A stretch of 64,000 nucleotides of DNA from Brucella intermedia LMG 3301 (lineage in GTDB: Bacteria > Pseudomonadota > Alphaproteobacteria > Rhizobiales > Rhizobiaceae): the NCBI RefSeq assembly GCF_000182645.1, contig NZ_ACQA01000001.1, positions 1,054,001-1,118,000 on the forward strand, given 5' to 3'. Both the position numbers and the translations under genes were made by a program. Under the pieces are notes generated by a model, which was not told where the DNA came from, made no database searches, and saw only the letters and a list, made by a program, of their open reading frames with translations. This document shows positions 37,282 to 46,927 of the stretch, piece by piece; the first letter of the stretch is position 1; every line of letters starts with the position of its first letter.

Positions 37282-38163
37282 TCAGGACCGTTCAAGCCGT
37301 GCAAGCAGCGATGACGTATCCCAGCGGTTGCCTCCGATCTTCTGCACTTCCTTGTAAAACTGGTCCACGAGAGCCGTAACCGGCAAAAGCGCGCCATTGC
37401 GGTCCGCTTCCTCTAGGCAGATGCCAAGATCCTTGCGCATCCAGTCGACCGCAAAGCCGAAATCGTATTTGCCTTGGTTCATGGTGCCGGAACGGTTCTC
37501 CATCTGCCAGGAGCCCGCTGCCCCCTTGGATATTACCGAGATCAGCTTTTCGATATCGAGACCAGCCTTCTTGCCGAAATGGATGCCTTCCGCCAGCCCT
37601 TGAACGAGACCGGCAATACAGATCTGGTTGACCATCTTTGCAAGCTGGCCCGAGCCGACCGGACCCATGAGGCCGACCATGCGCGCATAAGCATCTATTA
37701 CGGGCCTGGCGCGCTCAAAAACAGCTTCCGGCGCTCCAACCATGACCGTCAGTACACCGTTTTCGGCACCTGCCTGCCCGCCGGAGACAGGCGCATCGAT
37801 GAAGTGAAAGCCGCGCTTTTGCGCTTCGGCGTCCAGTTCGCGGGCAACCTCCGCGGAGGCCGTGGTATTGTCGATGAAGATCGCATCCTTCCTCATGGTC
37901 GAGAATGCGCCATCCGGGCCGGTAGTGACGGAGCGAAGATCATCGTCATTGCCGACACAGGCGAAAACAAAATCCGCATCGCGAACGGCTTCGGCGGGCG
38001 TGGCAGCAAAGCTGCCGCCGAATTCCCTTGCCCATTTTTCGGCCTTGGCTGTCGTGCGGTTATAAACCGTGACGTCGTGACCGCCCTTGTTCTTGAGATG
38101 TCCGGCCATGGGATAGCCCATGACGCCCAAACCCAGAAAGGCGACTTTAGCGGGTGTCGTCAT
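37282..38163 (-). CDS. NAD(P)-dependent beta-hydroxyacid dehydrogenase (3-hydroxyisobutyrate dehydrogenase family)
   Basis: 293 aa. Rossmann motif GLGVMGYPMA, substrate signature DAPVSGGQAGA, and the catalytic lysine in GSGQLAKMVNQ. Members oxidise 3-hydroxyisobutyrate, tartronate semialdehyde, glyoxylate or similar; the exact substrate is not evident. ATG 38163 is preferred, with AGAGGA upstream; a longer frame to 38193 exists. It is 30 nt downstream of a GST gene, probably co-transcribed. Confidence 0.88.
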   Translation of the reverse strand: MTTPAKVAFLGLGVMGYPMAGHLKNKGGHDVTVYNRTTAKAEKWAREFGGSFAATPAEAVRDADFVFACVGNDDDLRSVTTGPDGAFSTMRKDAIFIDNTTASAEVARELDAEAQKRGFHFIDAPVSGGQAGAENGVLTVMVGAPEAVFERARPVIDAYARMVGLMGPVGSGQLAKMVNQICIAGLVQGLAEGIHFGKKAGLDIEKLISVISKGAAGSWQMENRSGTMNQGKYDFGFAVDWMRKDLGICLEEADRNGALLPVTALVDQFYKEVQKIGGNRWDTSSLLARLERS

Positions 38164-38193
38164 TCGTTCATTCCTCTGGATAGATGTAAGCAA

Positions 38194-38814
38194 TCAGGTG
38201 AGAGGCGTCATAACGGCCGCGTGATAGGCCGGACGCTGTTTCAAACGGTCATACCAGTCTTCGAGCCGCGGAAGGGAGGGACGCTCGATGGGAAACTCGA
38301 ACCACGCATAGGCATAGCAACCGATGGGAATGTCACCAATGCCGAAATTGTCGCCCGAAAACCAGGCGGCATCCTTGAGGCCGTCATTGGCAATCTGCAT
38401 CGAATGAGCCAGCCCCAGAAGACCGCGTTCCAGAATAGCCGGATCGCGTTCCGCTTCCGGCAACCGGATCAGATGCTTGATGACATCGCTGAAATTGGAG
38501 GCCAGGGAGGTGGAGGCCCAATCCATCCACTTTTCAGCCTGCGCGCGCCTGGCGGGGTCCTCGATCCAGAACGTTCCCTTGCCATAGACCGCCGCAAGAT
38601 AACGGGTGATGGTATTGGATTCCCACAACACAGTGTCGCCGTCTTCCAGCAACGGAATCAGCCCGTTCGGATTACGCGCAAGATAAGTGGGATCTTTCAG
38701 GCCACCAAACTGGCCGCCCACGTCGATCTGCTCATAGTCGAGATTAAGTTCCCGCGCTATCCAGAGCGCCTTCTTCACATTTGTGGAATTGATACGACCC
38801 CAGATTTTCAGCAT
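38194..38814 (-). CDS. Glutathione S-transferase family protein
   Basis: 206 aa. N-terminal thioredoxin-like domain (MLKIWGRINSTNVKKALW, NPNGLIPLLEDGD, LWESNTITRYLA) and a helical C-terminal domain. The family conjugates glutathione to electrophiles or reduces peroxides; substrate unknown. The SxN start suggests serine-type activation of glutathione. In a likely two-gene unit with the dehydrogenase. Confidence 0.88.
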   Translation of the reverse strand: MLKIWGRINSTNVKKALWIARELNLDYEQIDVGGQFGGLKDPTYLARNPNGLIPLLEDGDTVLWESNTITRYLAAVYGKGTFWIEDPARRAQAEKWMDWASTSLASNFSDVIKHLIRLPEAERDPAILERGLLGLAHSMQIANDGLKDAAWFSGDNFGIGDIPIGCYAYAWFEFPIERPSLPRLEDWYDRLKQRPAYHAAVMTPLT

Positions 38815-38922
38815 GACTCAGCCTGTTGCATTACTGTGGAAAAATGCATTCTAAACAGATCGTCCCCGAAAGTCGCAAGACTTCCGGGGACGATATTTTG
38901 CCTTATGCCTATTTAGTGATCT

Positions 38923-39756
38923 CTAGCGAACAAGATGACGTGTCAGTCGTCGTTCGAGAAAATCCCAAACGTGCCGCAGACATTCGACGATCACCAGATA
39001 GATGACCGCTGCCCAGAGATAGGTTTGGAAATCGAAGGTCCGCGAATAGGCGCGGCGCGTTTCGCCCATCAGGTCGAGCACGGTGATGATGGCGACAATG
39101 GCCGATCCCTTGATCATCAGGATGATTTCGTTGCCGTAAGGGCGCAGCGCCACGATAAGCGCCTGCGGAAGAATGACCTTCCAGAAGGTCACACGCTTTG
39201 AAATGCCAAGAGCCGCGGCGCCTTCCCATTGGCCGAGGGCCACGCTCTGAATGGCGCCGCGCAGGATTTCAGCCTGATAAGCCGCCGTATTGAGCGAAAA
39301 CGCCAGAATCGCGCAATTCCATGCATCGCGGAAAAACACCCAAAGCCCGATGCTTTCGAGAAACGGACGGAAGGTGCCAAAACCGTAATAGATAAGGAAT
39401 GTCTGCGCGAGCAGTGGAGTGCCCCGGAAGAAATAGACATAGCCGAAGGCAAGTCCGCGAAGCCATCGATTGTTGGACATGCGCGCGGCCGTGATTGGCA
39501 GCGAAATCAGGGCGCCTATGATGATAGAGACAGCGACCAGCTTCAGCGTGATCAGAAGACCGGACCAGTAGCGCGGCCCGTAGGTTTCAAACAGATCGAC
39601 GCGCCATGCGTTATAGAGATAGATCGCAAGGCCGGCGAAGAGAAGGAACCATAGAGCGACGATGACGTGGCCTGCGACGCGCATTCGCGTCCATTGCTTT
39701 ACCACTGGCGGCGGGGCCATCACCGGGACTGTCGTGTTGGAAACCGTCTGGCTCAT
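38923..39756 (-). CDS. Polar amino acid ABC transporter permease (HisM-like)
   Basis: 278 aa with five or six membrane helices and the EAA loop LRGAIQSVALGQWEGAAALGIS that contacts the ATPase. It belongs to the basic or polar amino acid importer family and pairs with the adjacent HisQ-like permease, whose stop lies 1 nt before this start. ATG 39756 gives the compact form; the frame extends to 39804. No ATPase gene is in the cluster. Confidence 0.9.
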   Translation of the reverse strand: MSQTVSNTTVPVMAPPPVVKQWTRMRVAGHVIVALWFLLFAGLAIYLYNAWRVDLFETYGPRYWSGLLITLKLVAVSIIIGALISLPITAARMSNNRWLRGLAFGYVYFFRGTPLLAQTFLIYYGFGTFRPFLESIGLWVFFRDAWNCAILAFSLNTAAYQAEILRGAIQSVALGQWEGAAALGISKRVTFWKVILPQALIVALRPYGNEIILMIKGSAIVAIITVLDLMGETRRAYSRTFDFQTYLWAAVIYLVIVECLRHVWDFLERRLTRHLVR

Positions 39757-39757
39757 G

Positions 39758-40480
39758 TCATGCACCTCGCGAACGGTTGGCGCCTGCATCGGCCCAGCGG
39801 GCAATGCGGTCGATGAAGTAGGACGAGATGATTGCGAGAACCAGATAGAGCAGACAGGCTATGCCGAAGAACAGAAACGGTTCCTTGGTCACCCGCGCCG
39901 CGATGGAGGTCTGCCGCAGGATATCCGACAAGGTGATGACGGAAACCAGCGATGTATCCTTGAGAAGCACCAGCCACAGATTGGCCAGACCGGGCAGGGC
40001 GATGCGGATCAGCTGCGGCAGGATGACCTTGCGCATGGTCTGCCAGTGCGACAGGCCGACGGCATAACCGCCTTCATATTGGCCGCGCGGGATGGCGCGG
40101 AATGCCGAGAGGAAGACTTCGCTCGAATAGGATGAGAAGACGAAGCCCAGCGCGACCATACCCGCGCCGAACGCATTGATTTCGACATTGGCTTCGACGC
40201 CGAACAGGCTCAAGAGCCGCTGCAGTCCCAGCGATGCGCCGAAATAAACGAGAAAGAGGGTCAGAAGCTCAGGCAAACCACGAAAGATCGTCGTGTAGAT
40301 GTTTGCTGCCAGCCGTATCGAGGGTTCGCTGGATTGTTTGCCGACGGCAACCAGAAATCCAAGTGCGAGACCGACGGGAAGTGTTGCGAGGGCCAGCGAG
40401 ACGGTAACCAGAAGGCCCCAGGCAATGCTTGCCCCCCAACCGTCCGGGCCGAAACTCAACAAAGTGGCGTAATGTTCCAT
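39758..40480 (-). CDS. Polar amino acid ABC transporter permease (HisQ-like)
   Basis: 240 aa membrane protein with the EAA motif FRAIPRGQYEGGYAVGLS. Forms the translocation pore with the HisM-like subunit in the inner membrane. It follows the binding-protein gene after a 145-nt gap containing a strong hairpin. Confidence 0.9.
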   Translation of the reverse strand: MEHYATLLSFGPDGWGASIAWGLLVTVSLALATLPVGLALGFLVAVGKQSSEPSIRLAANIYTTIFRGLPELLTLFLVYFGASLGLQRLLSLFGVEANVEINAFGAGMVALGFVFSSYSSEVFLSAFRAIPRGQYEGGYAVGLSHWQTMRKVILPQLIRIALPGLANLWLVLLKDTSLVSVITLSDILRQTSIAARVTKEPFLFFGIACLLYLVLAIISSYFIDRIARWADAGANRSRGA

Positions 40481-40577
40481 GCGCCTATTCTTTTTCCTGA
40501 AGGCAACTGCCTGTGCTTTTTATCGCCTGCGGGCATCAACCCGGCGAGGCTTGTGCGGCATGCCCGTACAAATGTTT

Positions 40578-40609
40578 TGCGCCGGTTTGCCAAAACGCAA
40601 ACCGGCGCA
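40578..40609 (-). terminator. Strong hairpin between binding protein and permease genes
   Basis: Perfect 13-bp stem (gcgccggtttgc / gcaaaccggcgc plus one A-T pair) with a 6-nt loop. Within ABC importer operons such hairpins stabilise the binding-protein message and reduce read-through to the permeases. Confidence 0.75.
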
Positions 40610-40625
40610 TGTCTATCAATTTGGA

Positions 40626-41432
40626 TTAGTTTTCAGCGCCATAAGCATCGAAGTCGAAGTACTTGTCGTTGACTTCCTTGTATTTGCCGTTCGCGCGGAT
40701 GGCCTTGATGGCTGCGTTGAACTTTTCAACCAGTTCGGGGCGGCCCTTCTTGAAGGCGACGCCAGCGCCCGGACCATGGATTTCGATGACTGGCGGGAAC
40801 GTACCGACCATCTTGCAGCAAGCCCCATCCGGAGACTTCAGCCACTGGGCAAGCGTCACGCTGTCGTCGTTGACGGCATCGAGACGGCCATTGGCGAGAT
40901 CGAGGCGATATTCTTCTGCCGTCGGATAGGCCTTGATCGTGCTGTCGGTGAAGGTCTTTTCAGAATAGTTGGAGTGCGTGGTGGAAACCTGCACGCCGAT
41001 GGTCTTGCCTGCGAGGTCTTCCTTGGTCACACCCTTGATGTCGGTGTCTTTGGGAGCCGCAATGCCGGGAGGCGTGTTGTAATATTTATTGGAGAAGTCG
41101 ACCTGCTTCTTGCGCTCGTCCGTGATGGACATGGATGCGATGAAGGCGTCGAATTTGCCTGCCTGAAGCGCAGGAATAGCGCCGTCCCATTCCTGGGTAA
41201 CGAATTCGCACTCGGCTTTCATCTCCTCGCAGAGCGCCTTGGCGATATCGACGTCGAAGCCCGAGAGGGTGCCGTCCGGATTGATGAAGTTGAAGGGCGG
41301 ATAGGCGCCTTCGGTGCCGATCTTGAGCTTGAGTGGTTCTTCTGCATTGGCAACGCCAGCAGCCATGCTGCCGATTGTGATTGCCAGTGCTGCTACCGAT
41401 GCTGCAGTGGCGATACGCTTCAATACGCGCAT
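40626..41432 (-). CDS. Periplasmic basic/polar amino acid-binding protein (HisJ/LAO type)
   Basis: 268 aa, signal peptide cleaved after VANA (about residue 30), then a SBP_bac_3 domain with GTEGAYPPFNF, GFDVDIAKALC and DFDAYG near the end. The family binds lysine, arginine, ornithine or histidine. Two cysteine pairs may be oxidised (CEEMKAEC and a CC pair in GACCKMVG). First gene of the importer operon. A close paralogue lies at 61.1 kb. Confidence 0.92.
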   Translation of the reverse strand: MRVLKRIATAASVAALAITIGSMAAGVANAEEPLKLKIGTEGAYPPFNFINPDGTLSGFDVDIAKALCEEMKAECEFVTQEWDGAIPALQAGKFDAFIASMSITDERKKQVDFSNKYYNTPPGIAAPKDTDIKGVTKEDLAGKTIGVQVSTTHSNYSEKTFTDSTIKAYPTAEEYRLDLANGRLDAVNDDSVTLAQWLKSPDGACCKMVGTFPPVIEIHGPGAGVAFKKGRPELVEKFNAAIKAIRANGKYKEVNDKYFDFDAYGAEN

Positions 41433-41774
41433 TTTCAGTCCTCTCGTTTGTTTTGGCTGGTTCCCTGATTATTTCTTCTGGTTCAGCCGCTTAAGGGGCA
41501 CTCACGACCGTGTAACTTTAAATTGCACGTTTGGCAGCGGATTCCCCCTGTCCCTACCAATAGATGGTTGAGCCGATCATGCGCAATATTTTTTCGCGCT
41601 TCCATCTCCACCATCAGGTCTGTCGGCGATATTCCCACCATTTTTAGACGATTGGCAAGATGGTCCGTGTAATTAAATTGTGTCTCTTGAGAGTGAATTC
41701 GTCTGCATTTTCTGCATGTTTTTGTCTTGTTATAATGGAAATCGCTATTTTGACCATAAAATTTAGGGAGTTGC
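41433..41774. other. Intergenic region upstream of the amino acid importer
   Basis: 342 nt with no gene seen. It should hold the promoter of the importer operon; I found no convincing operator. Confidence 0.5.
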
Positions 41775-42278
41775 TCAAAGCGCCATCTCGCCTTCGATAA
41801 AATCGGCTATTTTCTCGATATCATTGATGTCGAACACGGGCACTGCTTCGTCGGGTTGGGGCTGGTCGCTGGCGATGGCGAGGATAGTCGGATCGTCGCG
41901 GGAAAGCGCGGGCCCGTCATGGCTTCCCTGCCGACGCAGCTCGATTTTCTTGTGTGTTTCGCGCTTATAGCCTTCGACCAGAACAAGATCGCAGGGTGCA
42001 AGTTTGGCGGCAATCTCACGCAGGGAAGGCTCTTCTTCGCCCAGGTTCTCATGCATGATCGCGTAGCGCTGCGACGAGACTATGGCAACTTCCGCCGCTC
42101 CCGCCTTTCGATGCCGCCAGGAATCAGTTCCTTCATGGTCGATGTCGAAATTGTGATGGGCATGCTTGATCGTGGCGATACGGTACCCGCGGGCGGTAAG
42201 GCATGTCACCAGGCGTTCGGTCATTGTTGTCTTGCCGGAGTTTTTCCAGCCGGTAATGCCGAAAAGCTTCTGGTTCAT
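41775..42278 (-). CDS. mobB: Molybdopterin-guanine dinucleotide biosynthesis adapter MobB
   Basis: 167 aa GTP-binding protein; P-loop GWKNSGKTT near the N-terminus, followed by IKHAHH and DSWRHRKAGA typical of MobB. It helps MobA attach GMP to molybdopterin. It overlaps mobA by 4 nt. Confidence 0.94.
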   Translation of the reverse strand: MNQKLFGITGWKNSGKTTMTERLVTCLTARGYRIATIKHAHHNFDIDHEGTDSWRHRKAGAAEVAIVSSQRYAIMHENLGEEEPSLREIAAKLAPCDLVLVEGYKRETHKKIELRRQGSHDGPALSRDDPTILAIASDQPQPDEAVPVFDINDIEKIADFIEGEMAL

Positions 42279-42907
42279 TCCATCGACTCAGCCAGTTTTC
42301 GGGCCGCGACAAGATCGTCGGGCCGATTGATGTTGAAGAACGGATCATATGTTTCCGGACTATCGCCGGCGAAGGCAAGCGGAAAATCGACGGTCTCAAA
42401 ACCTATATGCTCAGCGAACGCAAGGACGCTCGCCCTGTTCGTTTCGGAGAGCCAAGCGGACAGTTCATCCGCCAGCCCCGTTTCCCACAGGCCGAAAATG
42501 GGATGCACCCGGTCAAGGGAACTGGCGAGAACGATACGCGCTCCGCTTTCATTTCGACGCGAAAGAAGGCGTCCGGCGAGATCGTGAGGCAGGAACGGCG
42601 TATCGGCTGCCGTTGTCAGTAAAAGGGAAGCCCCGCGCGCCTGGATCAACGCCGACAGGATGCCGACAAGTGGACCGCCATGTGTTGAAGGCAGGTCTTT
42701 CAGGATCGGTACGCCGAGATTGGTCAGACGGGGATCATCGCTGTTCGCATTGACAACGAGAGTTTCGACCTGCGGGCTGATGCGCGTGATGACATGGGCA
42801 ATGATAGAGCGGTCGCCGTCGAGTGGCTGAAGGAACTTGTCGCCCGCAACGCCACCTTCCTGCATGCGGCTGGAAAGCCCCCCGGCGATGATGGCCCCTG
42901 CAATCAT
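42275..42907 (-). CDS. mobA: Molybdenum cofactor guanylyltransferase MobA
   Basis: 210 aa nucleotidyltransferase that makes the MGD cofactor from GTP and Mo-molybdopterin. N-terminal GAIIAGGLSSRM and DKFLQPL give the nucleotide site, and TTAADTPFLP supplies the metal-binding aspartate. It overlaps both neighbours by 4 nt, so mobB, mobA and the EamA gene form a tight unit. Confidence 0.94.
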   Translation of the reverse strand: MIAGAIIAGGLSSRMQEGGVAGDKFLQPLDGDRSIIAHVITRISPQVETLVVNANSDDPRLTNLGVPILKDLPSTHGGPLVGILSALIQARGASLLLTTAADTPFLPHDLAGRLLSRRNESGARIVLASSLDRVHPIFGLWETGLADELSAWLSETNRASVLAFAEHIGFETVDFPLAFAGDSPETYDPFFNINRPDDLVAARKLAESME

Positions 42908-43827
42908 GACGGTTCCACGCCGGTCGGGATCGTCGCGAGCGTGCTCTTGTTGCGTTCGCGCTTCTTCAATACGTTTTCGCGATAGACCATGTAGACGCCG
43001 CTTCCGACCACCAGAATAGATCCGATGATCGTATATATGTCAGGCGCTTCGCCGAAGATCAAAGTGCTGAGGCCGATCGCCCAGAGCAGGCTCGAATAGC
43101 GGAACGGTGAAACGAACGAAACTTCGCCTTCGCGCATCGCCAGAATGATGAAGTGATAACCAACGAGAAGCAAAACGGCCGCAATGGCCATGGCGCCGAC
43201 GGCGGTCATCCCGAGTGGCTGCCATCCGCCCATGGGAACTGTCAGCGCGCCGCCCGTCAATGTTATCGCGCCTGCGGTCAAGGTCGACAGAAAGAGGGTT
43301 GGCACATGCGCCGGCACCCGGCGTGTCGCAATATCTCGTGTGGCGGCAAAGCACACGCTGGCGAGAAGCACGGCGACAGCGGCCAGGCTCGCCGCGCCAT
43401 CCGTTCCAGGCCGGATGATGATGAGGACGCCTACCAACCCGACAAGGATACAGCACCAGCGACGCCAGCCCACTTTTTCCTTCAGGAAGAGCGCCGCTCC
43501 GAGCGTCACGACAAGCGGCGTTGCCTGAAAGACGGCGGAACAGAATGCCTGCGAGAGATGACCGAGGGAGTAAATATAGGTGATCGTGGCGACGACTTCG
43601 CCCACAACACGCAGGATCGTCATCCTCTCCAGCGAAAGATTGCGCAACGCGCCGTGGCGCCAAGCCAGCAAACCGATCAGCGCCGTCGCGAATATGCCGC
43701 GGACCAGCATATACTGCCCGCTGTTCATCTCGGTCAGGAGATATTTTGTGATCGTATCGCCGATGGTGAAGGTCCCCATGGCGAGAAGCATGAAAATACT
43801 TGCACGAAAATTTGCTGATTGCGGCAC
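42904..43827 (-). CDS. EamA/DMT family inner membrane transporter
   Basis: 307 aa with ten predicted helices in two EamA repeats (for example FTIGDTITKYLL and the second half from about 155). Exports or imports small metabolites; substrate unknown. GTG start. Overlaps mobA by 4 nt as first gene of the unit, but a role in cofactor metabolism is not implied by its family. Confidence 0.87.
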   Translation of the reverse strand: MPQSANFRASIFMLLAMGTFTIGDTITKYLLTEMNSGQYMLVRGIFATALIGLLAWRHGALRNLSLERMTILRVVGEVVATITYIYSLGHLSQAFCSAVFQATPLVVTLGAALFLKEKVGWRRWCCILVGLVGVLIIIRPGTDGAASLAAVAVLLASVCFAATRDIATRRVPAHVPTLFLSTLTAGAITLTGGALTVPMGGWQPLGMTAVGAMAIAAVLLLVGYHFIILAMREGEVSFVSPFRYSSLLWAIGLSTLIFGEAPDIYTIIGSILVVGSGVYMVYRENVLKKRERNKSTLATIPTGVEPS

Positions 43828-43931
43828 GATACAGAATCCGGTTTAGGCCTGAGCCTTGGATTGCATACCGTTTTAAAGTCGATCTCGCGACAACTATTTC
43901 AGGTGATTTGTGCTTTTCAAGTATAGGCGGC

Positions 43932-44969
43932 TCAACCGCCGGTAAGGCTCATGTGGCGCGCAACCGCCGGGCGATTATGATCGCGGTCGATGATAAAATC
44001 GTGCCCTTTCGGCTTGCGCGAAATTGCTTCGTCAATCGCCTGGCCGAGCAGCAGGTCGCTTTCGCTTTCCCGCAGCGCCTTGCGCAGATCGGCATCGTCG
44101 TTCTGGCCGAGGCACATATAGAGCATCCCCGTGCAGGTCAGCCGGACACGATTGCAGCTTTCGCAGAAATTATGGGTCATCGGCGTGATGAAACCAAGCC
44201 GCCCGCCTGTCTCGGCAATCGTCACGTAGCGGGCAGGGCCGCCCGTGCGGTACGGAATGTCCGATAGCGTGAACTGACGCGACAGGTCTTCCCTTACCTG
44301 CGACAGCGGCAGATACTGGTCGGTGCGGTCGAACTCGATCTCGCCCATCGGCATTGTTTCGATCAGGGTCATGTCCATGCCTCGGCCATGCGCCCAGCGG
44401 ATCAGTTCAGGAATTTCATGTTCGTTGAAATCCTTCAGTGCGACCGCGTTTATCTTGACGCGGATACCCGCACGCTGTGCAGCCTCAATCCCCTCAAGAA
44501 CGCGGGGCAGATCGCCCCAACGGGTGATCTGATGGAATTTTTCAGGGTCGAGCGTATCCAGCGAGACATTGATACGGCGTATCCCGCACTCCGCCAGTTC
44601 GTCGGCAAAGCGTGAAAGCTGCGATCCGTTCGTGGTGAGGGTCAGTTCATCCAGCGCACCTGATTTCAGATGGCGCGAAAGCTGCCGGATCAGGTGCATG
44701 ATGTTCTTGCGCACCAGAGGCTCGCCGCCGGTCAGTCGCAGTTTCCGCACACCCTTGTCGATAAAGGCGGTGCAAAGCCGGTCCAGTTCCTCGAGCGTCA
44801 GCAAATCCTTCTTGGGCAGGAACGTCATATGTTCCGCCATGCAGTAGGTGCAGCGGAAATCGCAGCGATCCGTAACCGAAACGCGAAGATAGGTAACGGC
44901 GCGCCCGAAAGGATCGATCATGGGTCCAGTCGGGGAAACAAGTGGCTGGGCTTGGTTTGTGTGTATCAT
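43932..44969 (-). CDS. moaA: GTP 3',8-cyclase MoaA
   Basis: 345-aa radical SAM enzyme catalysing the first step of molybdopterin synthesis from GTP. N-terminal cluster C36-x3-C40-x2-C43 ([10 protein letters not shown]), GGEPLVRK, a C-terminal cluster in [12 protein letters not shown] and the conserved C-terminal double glycine (SLTGG). ATG 44969 matches the family N-terminus; the frame extends further upstream to 45041. It lies 104 nt upstream of the EamA-mobA-mobB unit on the same strand. Confidence 0.95.
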   Translation of the reverse strand: MIHTNQAQPLVSPTGPMIDPFGRAVTYLRVSVTDRCDFRCTYCMAEHMTFLPKKDLLTLEELDRLCTAFIDKGVRKLRLTGGEPLVRKNIMHLIRQLSRHLKSGALDELTLTTNGSQLSRFADELAECGIRRINVSLDTLDPEKFHQITRWGDLPRVLEGIEAAQRAGIRVKINAVALKDFNEHEIPELIRWAHGRGMDMTLIETMPMGEIEFDRTDQYLPLSQVREDLSRQFTLSDIPYRTGGPARYVTIAETGGRLGFITPMTHNFCESCNRVRLTCTGMLYMCLGQNDDADLRKALRESESDLLLGQAIDEAISRKPKGHDFIIDRDHNRPAVARHMSLTGG

Positions 44970-45148
44970 AAGCCGTTGTTTCCGCTTGCTGCGGAAGAAT
45001 GTCCGCATCGTTTCCCTAGAGATAGGACCTGCGGACTTCATTGTCCAGTTTCGCGCGCACGAAGCTCTTTCAATAATGATCGCGCCTATTGCGATATTTT
45101 AACGCGGGGCCTATCAAAGCTGGCGAATATCCAAGCTGGAGAATGGTT

Positions 45149-45508
45149 ATGAGCGAAGTCTGGCCGACCGAATTGCGCGTTTCGCACGACCGCAGGCTGC
45201 TGACGGTGGCATTCGATGATGGCCAGAAATTCGAGCTGACCGCCGAATTGCTGCGTGTGCTGTCACCTTCGGCAGAAGTGCAGGGCCATTCGCCGGAACA
45301 GCGCGTGACGGTTGGCGGCAAGCGCAATGTTGAAATCATGAAGGTCGAGCCGGTCGGCAATTACGCCGTTCGAATAACTTTCGACGACATGCACGACACC
45401 GGCCTGTTTTCGTGGACCTATCTCCACAAGCTCGGCTCCGAGAAGGAGACGTTGTGGCAAACCTATCTCGATGAGCTTGCCGGGAAGGGGCTCAAGCGGG
45501 ACCGCTGA
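45149..45508 (+). CDS. DUF971 domain protein
   Basis: 119 aa; GBBH-like N-terminal/DUF971 domain (WPTELRVSHDRRLLTVAFDDG, LRVLSPSAEV, YAVRITFDDMHDTGLFSW). The domain occurs in Fe-S-related and carnitine pathway proteins, but its role alone is unclear. ATG 45149 (MSEVW) fits the family start. Divergent from moaA. Confidence 0.83.
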   Translation: MSEVWPTELRVSHDRRLLTVAFDDGQKFELTAELLRVLSPSAEVQGHSPEQRVTVGGKRNVEIMKVEPVGNYAVRITFDDMHDTGLFSWTYLHKLGSEKETLWQTYLDELAGKGLKRDR

Positions 45509-45509
45509 C

Positions 45510-45974
45510 CTATTCTTTCTCCAGCATTTCGCAGATGCGGCGCATCACGTCGCCCATCGCGTTGCATTGCGCGGCTGTCGACTGCGCCATGACGCGGTCG
45601 ATCAGTTCCGTATAGACCGTCAGCGCGTGTCCCAGCAGCTTTTCGCCCTTGGCGGTCAGGGTCAGGCGCATCACACGCTTGTCAGCAGGATCGCCTTCGC
45701 GCACCAGCAAGCCACGCTTTTCCAGCTTTGGCAGCAGCATGGTGATGTTTGAACGCCCGACAAGAATGCGGCGCGCAAGATCGTGCTGGGATTCGCCGGG
45801 ATGGCGATAGATATTCATCAGTACATCGAGGTCCGCGATCTTCAGATCGAAGGTCGACAGCCCTTGGGCGAGGGCGCGTTCCACCGCCTTGCCGGCGCGC
45901 GCGACGGCAATCCAGTTCTTGAAGCGGGGATTATCCCACGGCAGTTTTTGAGTCTCGTCTTGCATTTTGTTCAT
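45510..45974 (-). CDS. MarR family transcriptional regulator
   Basis: 154 aa with a winged HTH (QHDLARRILVGRSNITMLLPKLEKRGLLVR, described by its core SNITMLLPKLE) and dimerisation helices. It is divergent from an alpha/beta hydrolase gene with only 47 nt between, which contains a matching inverted repeat, so it probably represses itself and the hydrolase in response to a small aromatic or lipophilic ligand. Confidence 0.9.
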   Translation of the reverse strand: MNKMQDETQKLPWDNPRFKNWIAVARAGKAVERALAQGLSTFDLKIADLDVLMNIYRHPGESQHDLARRILVGRSNITMLLPKLEKRGLLVREGDPADKRVMRLTLTAKGEKLLGHALTVYTELIDRVMAQSTAAQCNAMGDVMRRICEMLEKE

Positions 45975-45989
45975 TCTTGTACAATTATT

Positions 45990-46005
45990 TGTTCAGGATT
46001 GAACA
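45990..46005. promoter_or_regulatory. Candidate MarR operator
   Basis: Perfect inverted repeat TGTTCA-ggat-TGAACA in the short space between the divergent marR-type and hydrolase genes, 16 nt before the hydrolase ATG. Confidence 0.6.
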
Positions 46006-46021
46006 TAATTGAGGCCCTGTC

Positions 46022-46927
46022 ATGACATCGTTCTCTTTGCAGGTTACGCGATTCGGCCTGGGTGTGCTCGGACGCATTGATGCCGAGAAGGCGGGCCGCG
46101 CGGCATTCAGGATTTTCTGTCGGACGCCAAGCCGCAAGCCGAAGACGAAGGCCTATGCGGCGCGCCTTCAACAAGCGAACACGGAACTCGGCCAGGCAAA
46201 GCGGCTCGATCTGATTATCGATCGCGGGTTGATCGCGACTTATCTGTTCGAGCCGAAGGTTCCGGCGGGGAGGACCTCGCTCGTCGTCCATGGATGGGGA
46301 TCGCGCACTGCCGACATGATGACGATCATTCGCGAGCTTGTCGCACGCGGCGAACGGGTCGTTTCCCTCGACCTGCCGGGACATGGTGCATCCGCGGGCC
46401 ACACGCTCAACATGATACAGGCAATCGCCGCCGTCGATGTTGCGTGGCGGCAGTACGGCCCGTTCGACGCGATGATAGGCCATTCGTTCGGCGGCGCGGT
46501 CATCATCAATGCGGCGGCGGGTTCCGTCGGTTGCTACGGGTCACACCGCCCGGCAAAGCTGGTGACGATTGCCTCTCCGCACTCGATGGCGGGCGTTTTC
46601 GACGGTTTCGGCAAAGTGCTCGGGCTTGGCCGCGATGCGCGTAACGCCATGAAGGAGCAGGTCCGCTACATCGCGGCGCGTCCGATCATGGATTTCGATA
46701 CCGATGTGCTCCTGCGCCGCATGACGATACCGACGCTGGTCGTTCATGCGCATGACGACAAGGAAGTTCCCGCCATTTGCGCGGAAATGGTTGGCAAAGC
46801 TGGCTCCCATGTCACGGTGCGCTGGGCCGACGGCCTTGGCCATCGCCGCATCATCGCAAGTGCGGAAGTAGCGTCCATCGTGGCGGATTATCTTGATGAT
46901 GCTCCGGGGTTAAGGCTCGTCGCCTGA
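46022..46927 (+). CDS. Alpha/beta hydrolase
   Basis: 301 aa. Fold marks are HGWGSRTADM near the oxyanion site, nucleophile elbow GHSFGGAV, the acid in VVHAHDDKEVP and the late GLGHRRI histidine. It is an esterase, lipase or similar; substrate unknown. Its 3' end overlaps the convergent TetR gene by about 18 nt. Confidence 0.87.
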   Translation: MTSFSLQVTRFGLGVLGRIDAEKAGRAAFRIFCRTPSRKPKTKAYAARLQQANTELGQAKRLDLIIDRGLIATYLFEPKVPAGRTSLVVHGWGSRTADMMTIIRELVARGERVVSLDLPGHGASAGHTLNMIQAIAAVDVAWRQYGPFDAMIGHSFGGAVIINAAAGSVGCYGSHRPAKLVTIASPHSMAGVFDGFGKVLGLGRDARNAMKEQVRYIAARPIMDFDTDVLLRRMTIPTLVVHAHDDKEVPAICAEMVGKAGSHVTVRWADGLGHRRIIASAEVASIVADYLDDAPGLRLVA

